Assembly: GCA_948567375.1 (NCBI GenBank) | Contig: OX419761.1 | Location: 49,478,501-49,542,500 of the forward strand | Length of the DNA stretch: 64,000 nucleotides | DNA from: Lunularia cruciata | Lineage: Eukaryota; Streptophyta; Marchantiopsida; Lunulariales; Lunulariaceae | Direction of reading: 5' to 3' | Shown: piece by piece, positions 47,383 through 59,138 of the stretch | Numbering within the stretch: position 1 is the first letter of the stretch | How the letters are laid out: every line of letters begins with the position of its first letter | The notes under the pieces: generated by a model | Seen by the model: the letters and a program-made list of their open reading frames with translations, nothing else | What the model was told of the DNA's origin: nothing | The model's database searches: none | Position numbers and translations under genes: made by a program

Positions 47383-48504
47383 ATGAATCACCAATTGAGA
47401 AAGACGATGTCAATTGAAAGGGAGCCCGATAATGAGTCCGAGAGGTGGATTTTGGTAACCGGAGGGGCGGGGTACATCGGTAGTCATACGACATTGCAGC
47501 TTCTTTTGGAACGTTACAAGGTTGTGATTGTTGATAATCTTGACAATTCGGACGAGGAGGCCGTCAAGAGAGTGGTGGAACTCTCTAACAAAAATGGAGT
47601 CAATCTCTACTTCTACAAGGTGGATATTTGCAAGCGGGATGCTCTGGAGAGAATATTTCAAAAATTTCGCTTCGATGCCGTGATTCATTTTGCAGGGTTA
47701 AAGGCTGTGGGTGAGAGCGTGGCCAAGCCTTTGCGGTACTACTCCAATAACCTCGTGGGTACCCTCAACCTTTTGGAGATTATGAGCGATTTCGGTTGCA
47801 AGAAGCTGGTGTTTTCATCTTCTGCTACTGTCTATGGTCAACCGAAATCCGTTCCTTGTACAGAAGAGTTTCCGGTTGAGACTTTGAACCCCTACGGAAG
47901 GACAAAACTGTATATTGAGGAGATGTCTCGTGACCTTCAAAAGGCGGACCCCGAGTGGAGAATTATTTTGCTACGGTATTTTAATCCTGTTGGTGCACAT
48001 CCGAGTGGGTTGATTGGTGAAGATCCGAGGGGGATTCCCAATAATCTCATGCCATTTTTGCAGCAAGTAGCTGTTGGTAGAAGGCCTGAATTCACCGTGT
48101 TTGGGAGTGACTACAACACCAGGGACGGCACTGGAGTTAGGGACTACATTCATATTCAGGACTTAGCTACAGGTCACAGTGCCGCTCTGCAGAAGCTCTT
48201 CAATAGCAGCAATATAGGTTGCACTGCGTATAATTTGGGCACTGGTCGTGGAACCTCAGTTTTAGAAATGGTAGCTGCGTTTGAGAAAGCCTGTGGAAAG
48301 AAGCTGCCTGTTCGTATCGCTGATCGTCGGCCAGGAGACGCCAGTGAACTCTATGCTGCCACTGAGAAAGCTGAGAAGGAGCTTGGATGGACAGCAAAAA
48401 TGGGAATTGAGGATATGTGCCGTGATCAGTGGAATTGGGCCAGCAAGAACCCTTGGGGTTACAGACCTCCACAGAAAACAGGAACTGACAGTAACCAGGC
48501 CTGA
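47383..48504 (+). CDS. UGE: UDP-glucose 4-epimerase
   Basis: Interconverts UDP-glucose and UDP-galactose with bound NAD+, supplying UDP-galactose for cell-wall and glycolipid synthesis and completing galactose salvage. It is an extended short-chain dehydrogenase/reductase. The NAD-binding GGAGYIG lies at residues 27-33 (from this start), DNLDNS at 51-56, [11 protein letters not shown] at 102-112, and the catalytic serine/tyrosine set SSSATVYG and YGRTK (Tyr171, Lys175); [12 protein letters not shown] and the C-terminal WGY are plant-type. From 47383 it is 373 residues; ATG 47407 would give 365, close to the usual 350. The frame is open back to ATG 47149, adding 78 residues of basic, family-unlike sequence, which I take as 5' UTR. 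There is no intron. Confidence 0.94.
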   Translation: MNHQLRKTMSIEREPDNESERWILVTGGAGYIGSHTTLQLLLERYKVVIVDNLDNSDEEAVKRVVELSNKNGVNLYFYKVDICKRDALERIFQKFRFDAVIHFAGLKAVGESVAKPLRYYSNNLVGTLNLLEIMSDFGCKKLVFSSSATVYGQPKSVPCTEEFPVETLNPYGRTKLYIEEMSRDLQKADPEWRIILLRYFNPVGAHPSGLIGEDPRGIPNNLMPFLQQVAVGRRPEFTVFGSDYNTRDGTGVRDYIHIQDLATGHSAALQKLFNSSNIGCTAYNLGTGRGTSVLEMVAAFEKACGKKLPVRIADRRPGDASELYAATEKAEKELGWTAKMGIEDMCRDQWNWASKNPWGYRPPQKTGTDSNQA

Positions 48505-51500
48505 CTGAGATATGAGGATTATCACATAGTTTGGTAGGTGGAACGAACTGTCACAACATGTTTTGACATCCGGATTAGGGTTTTCCTAGAGTAGAGCAAA
48601 ACTTCAACAATTAGATAATTTATTTAATATAGAGCGGACAGAACTGCTGCCCATGTTTTCTGTATGAGAAGGTTCTCTGTGATTGATTGATTCACTGTAC
48701 AGCATAAAACTAAGGTTCCTCCAGAGCCTAGGTCACACAGAGCGCACACGGATGAAGAGATACTCGCGAACCGAAGCCTATATTCAATTAACTTAAGGTA
48801 TATTCTGTGGGTAACGAAGACGCCATTATGTAGAAAGCCTGCAGTATTTTGTCAATGTACCAGATATGAGTAGCAGTGTTTACTGCACAGAGTGAGCTCT
48901 GTTCTCTCTCGGTTTCTAAAAATCTCTTGGTTTAAACTCTGTCAAGCTGTAAAGCGAACGGACTCTTGGCGACACTAAAGAGCCTATAGTCAGTTAGCTA
49001 GATTTATAGATTCTGTAGATTCGTAATACGGTAAACATTTCAGTTTCTTACTTGGCCTGGTCACAACACCTTAACATTTCACAGGTGTGTGTTAACCACA
49101 AGAATATATCCCCGAGATGTTTACTATATCCTCATGTCGGAACTCTTCTTTGCTTCTGTTTCTCTTTCACCTCTGCGTTGTTTGAGAATTGCTCATTACT
49201 TGCGTTACCATGCTGTTCATTTTTGGAGATGTTGCTATGAGACTCACTTTGAGAGTGAGACTACCTCTGAGACTACCTTGCATGTCTCTTTTTCCCGGTG
49301 GGAGTCCGGCAATCATCCTTCGGTGTGGATCTCTCGCTTTCCGAACGGCTTCACGTACCGGTCCTCATATACCCGTACGTCGATCGTTATGCACAAAGGA
49401 GTAGTTCTTCGTACTGCTACTGCCTTCAGTGCCGTTTAACTCTTGAATTAATTGGCAACTCTTTCAAATTTTCAGTCCCATCACGAGACTTATGTGGCCA
49501 GGTTTAGAAAGCAAATGAACTCCCACCTGAAGAACTCAGTATTACTCCAAGTTCGATGTTCATCAAGAGCTAACTTTGGCTTAAGAGGGCAAATGAAGCT
49601 ACCGATGGGTTGCGAGAGCTATGGAATAGGTTCGGTAGCTCCGATGTAGCTCCAATGTTGGCGGTGCTTGATTCCAGGTTCTACTGTTTGCTGATATAGA
49701 GGTGTTTACGCATTTAGTTGGATGGCTTCTTAAATTTAATGCCAACGTTCTGGTGGCTGCAACTGCACAACCGGTTAGATGTGAAGTTTTGATATGTACA
49801 ACTGGTCGTTACAGCATGCAATTCTTTCGAGACCTCTCTCTTGAACACCATAAATGCAAGCTTCCAAGCTTTGCACTTATGCATTTCAATTCCAAGCTTG
49901 TGAGATTGAGTTTGCACATTCAGAATCACCTCTCCGCCCTTTTCGACACTTGGATACTGGAGGTACAGTGCTCCAGAAGGTGGGCAGTCCAATCCTTGAT
50001 GCTCCTTACTTGATCATAAAAGCCATAATAGCAGGCAATCTCTTCTCTCTGTAAGTTGTTCCTGGAACCGTCTTCGGTTACTTCGAGAACTGCATGAACC
50101 AGAACGCGGTAGACCCGTACAAGAAGCAATATTCCCCTGCCCCACAACACTCTTCTCACATCCATCACATGGTAGCTTAGAAACGTTTCCTTACGAAACG
50201 AAATTCTTACCTCAGATGGGACCTGAGAGTGATAGGATAACTTTTGAACTCCCAAAAGCTTGTCTCATTTAAAACTGATGGGGAACTGGGACCAGAGAAC
50301 TCTCATGACCAACATCTGGTCCGAGGTGATCAATGATTTTGAGGTCTATATGCCAGCAGGGTTGTGGTTGCTCTTCTGGAGGCAGTTGAATTGCTCTACA
50401 TGTCAACTCATGTACTAAAGTTTAGTCAACATTGTTCATAGCTTGACACGTTTTGCTGATGCTATCTACTGTAAGTCCCTTGCCTGGGCAGCCAAAATTT
50501 GATTAAAGTAGTCAAGATAAGGGAGGTCAAGGAGGGAATCAATTAAGCATCGAGTAGAGTAGACACTAGACTAGACTGTGTGCTGGATCAACAACTCATG
50601 CCGTCGAAGTTATGCCAGCTGAAGAGTTAATCTTTCACAAACGTTGGTACTTCGACTCAACCGGACCTATACTTTTCAGAACCACTAGCCGAACTCTCGC
50701 CTCTGAGAGGTGGTTTGTCTGTCTGGCAGCTGTGTTTGACTTCGTGGCATGGATGGTGCAGACAATGCTCCTTTAATTCTTTTTGTATAGTTGAAAGACT
50801 ATGGTTAGAACATGAGCAAGTTTCTGAGCGTGTGTTCGCTCAGATTTTGGCGAAGATCTCAGAATAACATGCGCAAATGCGCCTTCCGGGTCAATGTATA
50901 ATGAGCATATAGCGACATGCAGCAGTTAGAGACACTGCTGCTACGGTGGACCTTGCAGCAAAGTTCGTCGAACGGAGAGGATACAAATGAATCTGAATAA
51001 AATTGCAACACCGATCACCATGTAGATTTCGGACTTCGGGCTCATGGAAGATATAATGTCTTGTTGATTAAGATTTGATGTAACAATTAGCATCATGTAG
51101 TGGTTGCAAGGAGCAGGGACACAAGCGGATAATTCAGGCTTTGGCTCAAGCATCAGCGTGGTAGTCAGAATCGGACATTAACGATTCCGATGAGGTTTGG
51201 TGGAATCGGGCAGCGTGTTGCACAGCAACTATAGTTTTCCACAGGAGCTCCTGAAGCTCCCGTGGAGGCGGATTCCAAGTATGCAATTCTTTTACGATTG
51301 AGCCGGTGCTCTTTCTTACAAGGAATTGAAAAAGCTACACTGCACAAACTAACTAAACATTACCAGAACCGACCAAAGAAAGGAAAATCCTTTCCCAAGG
51401 GTACCCAAGGAATGGCAATGGCAGGGCCCGAACTTCAGCGAAACTGGGAGTCGTGGCGTCGGTGTCCAGAGAACTTTGAGGCAAACGCGGAAGCTGAGCT

Positions 51501-52532
51501 CAAAGTTAGAGTTGGGCTCGATTAGGATTCGTGATTACGTGAGCCCGATCGGAAAGGTAAGAATATGGGTACCACGTGAGGATCACAATTGCCAACGATT
51601 AGTGACCCACGCAACACGTCAGCGGCTTGGGTCCGGTTGAGTCAAGGTGCCGCTCTTCGATTCCAACGTCAAACTTTGCTTACTTGGTGATTGGCAGTCT
51701 TTTCAGTTTATGTTGGAAACATTCGGAGGCCATTGAATCATAAGATCTAAGCAGTTCGATAAGATGAGATTAGATCTAATGTTATGACCGGTAATGCTTT
51801 ACTTACAAGTGGTCTCGCTGTGCTGCTAGTAGGATCTTTTTGTGTGCTCCTCTATATAATGGAAAGATTGAAACCGCGTGACATTACTGATTGGTCCCTG
51901 TGACAGTTGAGTCCGTTGAAATTTATCGTTTCTTATATTCTGTGCATTCATTGCGAATCAGCACTTGCCGGAGATTGCTTCCCGCGTACGGTTTGAGAAG
52001 GTTTGGTGTGTTTGAACAGTACAGAAAAGAATAGGATAGGATAACAAGAAGGACGGAAAGTCGTACAAGAATAAGACACACGGGAGGTAAAATGGAGCTA
52101 AGCCTCAGTAATATCGGTATGTTTGAATTGGCAACAATATTGTGATTTGTTCGGATTTTATTGAAGCAAAATTAAACATAAGAAAGAGAGAGAACCAAAT
52201 TTCTCTCTGTTTTTCATTATTAACTTCAATTTGATAAGACACTACAGGTTGAGGGTATATTGTCATGTTTGGTCATAACAATCTATATGCTAATTAAAAG
52301 AAAAACTATCATATTCTTCATTACAAATTCCAACAAAATTACTCCAGAAAAGTGGAAAAAGAAGTAGAGTGGAAGTTTTATGGATCATTCTAAACCTTAG
52401 AAGTTTTTACATATACTGTACAAATAATATTCTCTCTATCCAACTCGTATTGTCAAGTTATATAAATCGTTGCAGAATCCACGTTTATAAGGAATAAGAG
52501 ATCCCTGGTTCTTGTGCTCTTCCACCTACAAG
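48505..52532. other. Right part of the gene island, no gene recognised
   Basis: Balanced composition up to about 52.1 kb with many short open frames on both strands, none with a recognisable domain. UTRs or multi-exon genes with short exons could be missed. From about 52.1 kb AT-rich repeat DNA begins. Confidence 0.35.
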
Positions 52533-52661
52533 GTCTCCAAGTATAGGGGTATACAACAAGGTCACCCCTTTGTTCCTCTAGCCTTGGAGTTAAATGGAAT
52601 GATGGATGCGGCGTTCAACACATTTGTGAGGTAGTGTGCGATAGTTTATCATGTTAGGGAG
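52533..52661 (+). pseudogene. Fragment of the non-LTR-type RT family (copy 2)
   Basis: Aligns with 10193-10322 (TCTCCAAGTATAGGGGTAT, AGGTCACC, TTGTTCCTCTAG, AGTTTATCAT). It encodes an SKYRGIQQGHPF-like piece with a stop soon after. Confidence 0.6.
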
Positions 52662-52783
52662 TCTTCCCATTGTTTATCATGATTGGTGTGTTCCTCCGAA
52701 TAACTAACCAGGTCCATGCATATTCCCATGAAATCTAAATAAGTCATTGCTTTCATTCAATTTTATATTGAGAAGATTAACAT

Positions 52784-52885
52784 ACCCTTGAAGGGACATC
52801 GGATAAAATTAGAATGATGCAGAGGAGATTAGCATGGCCCATGCGCAAGAATGACACACAAAAATCAAGAAATGGTACTACTATG
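52784..52885 (+). pseudogene. U6 spliceosomal snRNA pseudogene
   Basis: Strong match to plant U6: GGGACATC, GATAAAATT, GATTAGCATGGCCC, TGCGCAAGA, ATGACACACA and AAATGGT in order and with normal spacing. The catalytic ACAGAGA box reads GCAGAGG, and the 5' stem (ACCCTTGAAGGGACATC) and 3' end are altered. A TTTTT stop signal follows at 52886. No clear upstream sequence element plus TATA arrangement for plant U6 is seen, although TTATATT lies about 20 bases before. It is therefore most likely a retro-pseudogene, lying 120 bases after an RT-family fragment. Confidence 0.85.
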
Positions 52886-52889
52886 TTTT

Positions 52890-53748
52890 TGCTAACAGAA
52901 AACATGGAACTACACTGCCATCATTATGTTACCTCAATCATGTTCTTTGCGGTTTTTCTCCATCACTTTGTGGCCTTAACTCTTCCCTTCTCCATTTTGG
53001 ATTTTGAGAGAGAAGGGTAAGAGAGAAGAGAGGACCGGAGAGGGAAGCAATGAATGGGATGATATTATAGAGTTTAGAGAGTTCATTTATGCATCTCACA
53101 AGGGAATAGTTCATTTTGTTTAAATTTTAATTTTATTTGTATTTAAATTGAAGGTCATAGAGAATTGAGTAGAAATTTGTCAATATTTTTTGATTTTTAA
53201 AGGTCTATAGTGATTATTTTATATTAAAAGTGATGAATTTGGAATTTTTTAATAAAAATTTTAAGATATAAATTAGAAGTTAAATTTTTAAATAAATTTT
53301 TGAGTTAGGAAAATTTGTATTTATTCATATGAGTTAAGATGCAAGGGGTTGTGATTTTATAAATATGGAGAAATATGGAAAAGAATACATTGTGTTATTA
53401 TCATTATTCTTGTGCTAACCATGGTTACATTTTTCCATGTGTGGTTGTCTAAAGCGGGATACACCATGCTTGGTGTGTCATTTATTTTTTAGCTCTCCAA
53501 AGATAAAAATCCATGTGGGAAGGATGCACAAGGATTATGATTGGACCACTTATGATGTTCATGTGAGGGGAACAACAACATCAACAACAATAACACTTGG
53601 GATTAGGCACGCTTCCTCTATCCCTTTGTTGACCATTCCAAGGAGACCAATCAAGTTGTGGGAGTGGTTAGCATCTCAGGCAGGTTGTATCTTGGGGTTA
53701 TTTGAGATTAGTTTTCCATGTCTATGTTTATTCAATAGGCTACCCCAT
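52890..53748. other. AT-rich stretch without a supported gene
   Basis: The first part is extremely AT-rich (53090-53400). A 115-codon open frame at 53437-53784 overlaps the start of repeat R2 and has no recognisable domain. Confidence 0.4.
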
Positions 53749-55954
53749 TGTTTTGTTGTGGTTTATGCACCCGTAAGAAAATGAACTACAATGGTTATCT
53801 CTACATTAGTGGAGTAGGTTGGTGATAGATATGACAGATGAGACGTTGCCATATGAGAAAATCTATGGACCTGTATGCAATTTGGCCATGTGGGTTACAA
53901 TCTTATTATGTTCGAGGGCTCTAATGTATACAAGGGAGGGAGAGTGGAGAGACTGGGTGTGTTGAGTCAAGGAGTCTTGAGGGGGGGGAGGACGTTGGGA
54001 GTGAGAGTTGTAGTAGAGCATAAGTGTTAGAGCATTGGAGGAGACATTTGAGCATGAGATGTCCCATGCTCCCAATCTACCACTCCCAAATCCTTTCTCA
54101 TCAGGCGTAAGATTTTACACCATGACAGCTTATAGGACTGGATGGTGGCATATTTTGGGGCGGTATTCATGGAGTCAATGATGGGAAACCCAAATCCTAT
54201 CATCCTTTCGATGCTTACTTATGAACATGTTTGGGACTTGATAATCTATGTGCTTCTATAGTTAGTGAATGCCTGAATTTTTGCTCATAAGCTTCAAGGT
54301 GGAGTTGTGGGGTCCATTTGTCAAAAAGTGAAGAAATTAAAAGACAAATTTCCAAGAGATTGGGTCCCAAGAGAAGGAGTCTAGAGTTTTTGACCATTGG
54401 GGGAGTTTGGGGAGGGCATTTGAGGAGTTAAGACTACAGTTGGAGAGAAGGGTGGACAAGCTACAATTTGAAGATTGAAATCAGACAATTTGAGTATATT
54501 TTGAGAGGGATACTATCAATTGAATCAAAGGGGGTAGAATTCATACCCAAGAGCACAAAATAGGCAATTGTGAGAGCTTCTTGACACATTTTCTTGATGT
54601 GTTGGTGGGGTTGGAGATTAAAAAAGTTTTTATAGTTTTGACCACAAGAAATTCTAGTTTTGGATCAATCTCAAATCAGATCTGATTAATTGAAGTTGAA
54701 GCTTTTGAGATGTAAGGTGTTGGAGACGAGCTGATGATCCAATTTGGAGTTTTTGTCACTCTCCAAGTTGTGCTTTGAGATACCTTATGAAAATTTCCAG
54801 TCTTGTTGTTGGTTAGGGTTTGCACATATGCAAAGGTTTCATGTGAATTCCTGAAATAGAAAATTTAGGGTCTTAGATCAAGTATACCTAGGTCTGTAGA
54901 GCTAACAAGTTAGCCTAGCCTAGAAATTGATCCACATCTAGGGATTGGGATTTGATTAAGATACAAAAAATTGCTGAAGTTTAGACAAGGACACAACCAG
55001 CTATTATGAGAAATTTGGTTGGCTCTAGATCTATGGACAGTGAGATCTGATGCAAAACATTCTTCTGCAAATATTGTCATAAGCTCAATAGAGAAGTTTT
55101 TATCTTCCATCTTGATTGGATGTCAATTGTGCTACCTTGTGACTATGATTGAGGGTTTCAGATTGCCAGAGTTTTTTTAAGAATCAAGTGTATTTCTGAA
55201 TCAAAAATCTGGGGAGAAGTTGCCAAGAACTAGGATCAAACCCTAAAATAAGGGTTTCAAAATTAGGGTGAAAGTTACAAAAAACCTGGCCAAATTTTGA
55301 GAGGTTGTCAGGGGAGCTATAGTGACCTGATTGAGGCCTATTTCATGTGATTGGAAAAATTATTTCACAAACTTTCCTTTGAATCTAAGGTATAAAATTT
55401 TTTTTATGTTCATATAAGCTGCACAAAGTTTTCCCCATCAAGAAGACATATGAATACTCCACTTGGAGAAGAAATTTGTTGAAATTTGAAGTCAAAATTG
55501 GATGAGACTTGGAGTATAGGTTGAAATGAGCTTGATGATAGAGCAAGAAGGCTCTGAAGCTCTTTTCTGAAAAAAAGCATATAAAGTTGTTGTCGTATTC
55601 TTGTGATTGGATCCTCTTTGTGCTTGCATGCCTGTTTGTATGCCCAATTGGCTTGGATTGGTATGCGGGCATTGCGCTTAGTTTGTTTTGTTCTAGGAGT
55701 GTTGTGTATTTCTCCTTGGTAATGCAAGAAGTGATGACCGGCAGACCAAGAGTGCATGTTGTGATGATAGGTTAGGTTGCCCATCACTACCCTTCCCGAT
55801 AGCAAGAATATTAGTTACTAGAAGGAAAGGTTCCAACAGTTGGGTCACATACGCGCTCAATCAAGTAGTTACGGGTTTACCTCTAGCCTTTGATTTGTAG
55901 TCTTGATAGCTAGGCACCTTGTGTGTTCCTAGAAAGAGAAAGAAACGTACAACA
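53749..55954 (+). repeat. Dispersed 2.2-kb repeat R2, copy 2
   Basis: Full-length partner of 12966-15156 in the same orientation. It starts TGTTTTGTTGTGG and ends ACGTACAACA. The flanking four bases are CCAT on both sides (53745-53748, 55955-55958), consistent with a target duplication and hence a solo LTR. It is not followed by the coiled-coil relic found after copy 1. Confidence 0.58.
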
Positions 55955-55984
55955 CCATACACTCTATGATGAGGCTACACATGC

Positions 55985-57106
55985 TTTTTGCCTACCACTT
56001 GATCGTTTGGTGTGTGATCCCTTGGACAAGTTAACATGGTTCTTATTACTCTTACTCCCTTGATGGTGTTGTTGTTATGCCAGAGGGGGACGTATGGGGC
56101 ATAAAAAGGTGATTGCTAGATTCCATCAATTCCTAGTAGAGGATTGGGTTGCTCTACAAGAGGAGTCCGTTAGAGCTGCACATTTTAGGAGACATATTTT
56201 GCCAAAAGATACCACAAAGTTGACTCAATTAAGCAAGAGAGTTTAGTAGAACAACATGATTGCTACACCTTTTCTCTATAGCTAGTCCCATTGTGAGACT
56301 ATCTCTTCCATAAGTTCACTATATCCTATGGCAAGAGAGGGAGTACTATTAGAAGTCTTAGATTATCAGCTTGAGCAACTTTATGTCTTGATAGGTCATC
56401 TTTTTCACAAGCATTGTGCACTCCCCTCACCTCTCCTCAGGCTTGTAAAGGATTGTATATGAGCATCTTAGAGATTGCTTTCATGTAGATGATCCCTCTA
56501 GTGGATTTTACCAAGCTGTTTCAAGTGGTTGCAATAATAGCAAGGGGAGATATTCCTATGTCAGTTAGTCGGGTGTTAGGAGCTTGTCAACTTCTTGCAA
56601 TAGAGAAGGCACAAGAGGCATTAGACTGATTCCTATTGGAGAGATCCTTTTGTGCTTGATTAGCCACACCATTGTCCTTCAACATCAATCTCACTTTAAA
56701 GAGCACCTCAATCCACATTAGTTTCAAGTAGCTACACTTGGGAGGTTACAAGGCTATTTCCCTAGGTATCAAGGCACTCTAAGATATCCATCTAGAGTGA
56801 GTTTTCGTATAGGTGGATGTTGTGAACACTTTTAATAGTATCTCTTGTGCATCTATCGTTAGAGAGCTTAGGGAGGCCAATGGATCCTTGGCAAGTCTCA
56901 TTCCCTTTGTGCAATTGTTCTATGGTCTCCTACTCCCATTTACTACCAACTTGGGTGGTCACAAGAAGAAGTCACCATCTTGGAGTCAATTGTCCTTTAG
57001 AGGGACCTTTGTTTGCCATGGCTCACTTTAGAGCTCTCTTATCTACTACTTTGGCCATACTAGGTTGTGTATTTCTCTCCTTAGCAAACAATATACACAT
57101 TATGGA
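55985..57106 (+). pseudogene. Non-LTR-type RT relic, catalytic half (copy 3, 5' part)
   Basis: Decayed frames show PIGEILLCLI, then HFKEHLNPHxFxVAT, DVVNTFNSISCASIVRELRE (RT motif A, with D and the following N-x-F-N-S), LIPFVQLFYG, GGPLFAMAHFRALLSTT (motif B region) and FLSLANNIHIM. The last is the motif C position, normally xADD, so the catalytic Asp pair has become Asn-Asn in this frame. Element B cuts the sequence at 57106, and the relic continues at 62782 (LGIPPHLEHL, then VLGVPIG-like, LTSLRAFDRRI). This resembles plant non-LTR-type RT proteins of unclear family. Confidence 0.65.
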
Positions 57107-57589
57107 TATAATAATATGGAGTTTATCAACAAGTTGATTGAGACTAAGGAAGTAACAAATAGGCCAAATTAGCACAAGAATTATCAGATTATTCTAGAAG
57201 CATCTAGGGAGCTACTTGGTACCTTCTAAGTATTAGGAGAATGTGTATGCCATGTGGTGACTTCTAAGAGGAAGCTTCTTGGGAAATTTCCTGGCTAGTT
57301 TAACTTGCACGCCAAGTAGGTGGTTTCTAAAAGGAAGCTTCTTAGGAAGCTTTCCAATTAGCTTAGCTTGCATGCAAATTAGGAAGCTTCTTGAGAAGCT
57401 TATTGGTTAGCTTGGCTTGCACTTTAAGAAAGCAACTTTTTGGAAGCTTCTTGAGAACCTTGTTTGCTTCTCTATAAATACCAAAGTCCCACCTCATGCT
57501 AGGCATTTGGAGTTGCCTTCATTCTAGAGACCCAATGTGATCTTTCACTTTGATCTTCCATTCTTCTATTTCTCTCCTTGGTCTTTACA
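57107..57589 (+). repeat. 5' LTR of element B (483 bp)
   Basis: Starts TATAATAATATGG (TGTAACAATATGG in A) and ends GTCTTTACA. It keeps CTATAAATACC and several GGAAGCTTCTT blocks, but no four-unit heat-shock element survives. Confidence 0.85.
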
Positions 57590-58736
57590 TTGGCATCAAA
57601 GCAAGAATGGGATGGATGGAATTTATGGGCCACCAAATCCATTTCTATCAAATTATTGGTATTTTTTTGTCTATGTACTATCCAAACATCATTTCATGCA
57701 ATTCATCATCTCATGCTTTGGGTAAAATTTTCTAAATGTGATCACATTGTTTGATGAACCCTTGGTACTTTTGATTGTAACTTGTAAAGAGTGGTGGACA
57801 TATTGCATCTACGTGTTAACTAAGATAAATTATAGGTAATTTGATAGAATAGTAGTCATGGCAGCAATGCCTCTAGTTATCATTGCCATGCAACAACAAA
57901 TCAAGCACCTTACCCAATTGTTGAAAGAATGAGATCATCAATGATAAAGGCATGTAACTAGAGCACCATTTCAAGAAGGAGAGATCAAATCTGATTTCCA
58001 AAACCCAAGGTATTTGAAGGCAAGAACCTCCTGAGCATATTGGAGAACTTTGTGTTTGATTGTGAATGTTATTTTGAAGCTATAAATCTTCAAGATGAAC
58101 ATAGAAAAATTCTCTTAGCTTCAAGCCATTTAGATGGAGATTTTTGAGTGGAGTGAGTTGAATGGTAGTTTGTTGCACCAATCTCAACATGGGAAGAATT
58201 CAAGAGCACAAAATTAGGTGATTCTAAGCTATAAATGCCATACAAGCTGCATGAGATAGGTTGAAAAGATTGAAGCAAATTGGTTTTGTATGAAATTGTA
58301 TCACTCAATTCCAAAACACCATAATGCAAATTCTAGATATATTAGAAGATGAAGTTATGGATTGATTTGTGAGGGACTTGAAGTCATACAAATTTGGAAG
58401 TGACCATGTGGGAGCCCAAACAATTGGAAGAAGTCATGCAATGGATTGAGCACTTTGATTCCTTGGTTGTGACAACTTGGTCTTGGTCTTGGTGTTGATC
58501 TTGATCTTGAACTTCATAAAACCTGCACACACACTACACATGGGCGAAAGAGCTGACATTAATGGAGATTAATACCATCTAACAAAAACCACTTGGCCAT
58601 AAAAATAGGGAAAGATTGCAACAAAATGGTGGTTACTTTTATTATCACCAAATTGGGCATCTCATTGTTGAATTCTACTCAAGAATAAATGACCTTGAGA
58701 AATTTCCCAAATGGAGTTGGTAGAACGTGATGATCA

Positions 58737-58781
58737 AGGAAACAAGGAATCCTAATAGGAGAACTCAAGCTATCTATTAGG
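58737..58781 (+). promoter_or_regulatory. Frameshift-signal remnant of element B
   Basis: AGGAAAC (GGGAAAC in A), 7-base spacer, stem CCTAATAGG with TCTATTAGG, 13-base loop. All nine pairs are kept (two-sided change C-G to T-A at pair 3, G-T to A-T at pair 5, G-C to G-T at pair 9). The TAA gag stop and the upstream -1-frame TGA are also in place. Confidence 0.7.
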
Positions 58782-58784
58782 AAC

Positions 58785-59138
58785 TTGATTAGTTCTAATA
58801 TGATTGAAAGCTTGATCTATGCAATTTTACTTCACTTGCAAGGTATAATATCTTATTATAGTTATAGGTATTTGGTTGATTTTAGAAGTTCATATAATTG
58901 CATGTCCATGCAATTAGCAAAAGAATTAATTATTTCTATCAAGCTAGAAATTGGAAGTAGATTGATGATGACGGATGGTAGAAATGGTTTTACATTCCGT
59001 ACATCACATCCTATTACATTCAAGATTGTGAAAGAATATTTGGTGTGTATGAGGTTCATATTGGCACCTCTACACTATGGTGTCATTCTAGGTTTACCTT
59101 GGCTTGAATGTCATAAGATTCAATTTGATTGGACTTGA
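58785..59138 (+). pseudogene. Element B protease
   Basis: 117-codon open remnant in the -1 frame. The active-site motif ILVDSGSS of element A reads YLVDFRSS here, so the catalytic DSG is lost. The flap/end motif VILGLPWLECH remains. Confidence 0.85.

Noticed and set aside
44549-48504. Horizontal transfer of a fungal GAL1-GAL10 pair
   Set aside because: Both proteins carry plant-type blocks along their length (for example [21 protein letters not shown] and [12 protein letters not shown]), so a plant origin is far more likely.
49926-50255. 109-codon minus-strand ORF
   Set aside because: Composition is not protein-like, no motif, and it overlaps other short frames on the opposite strand.
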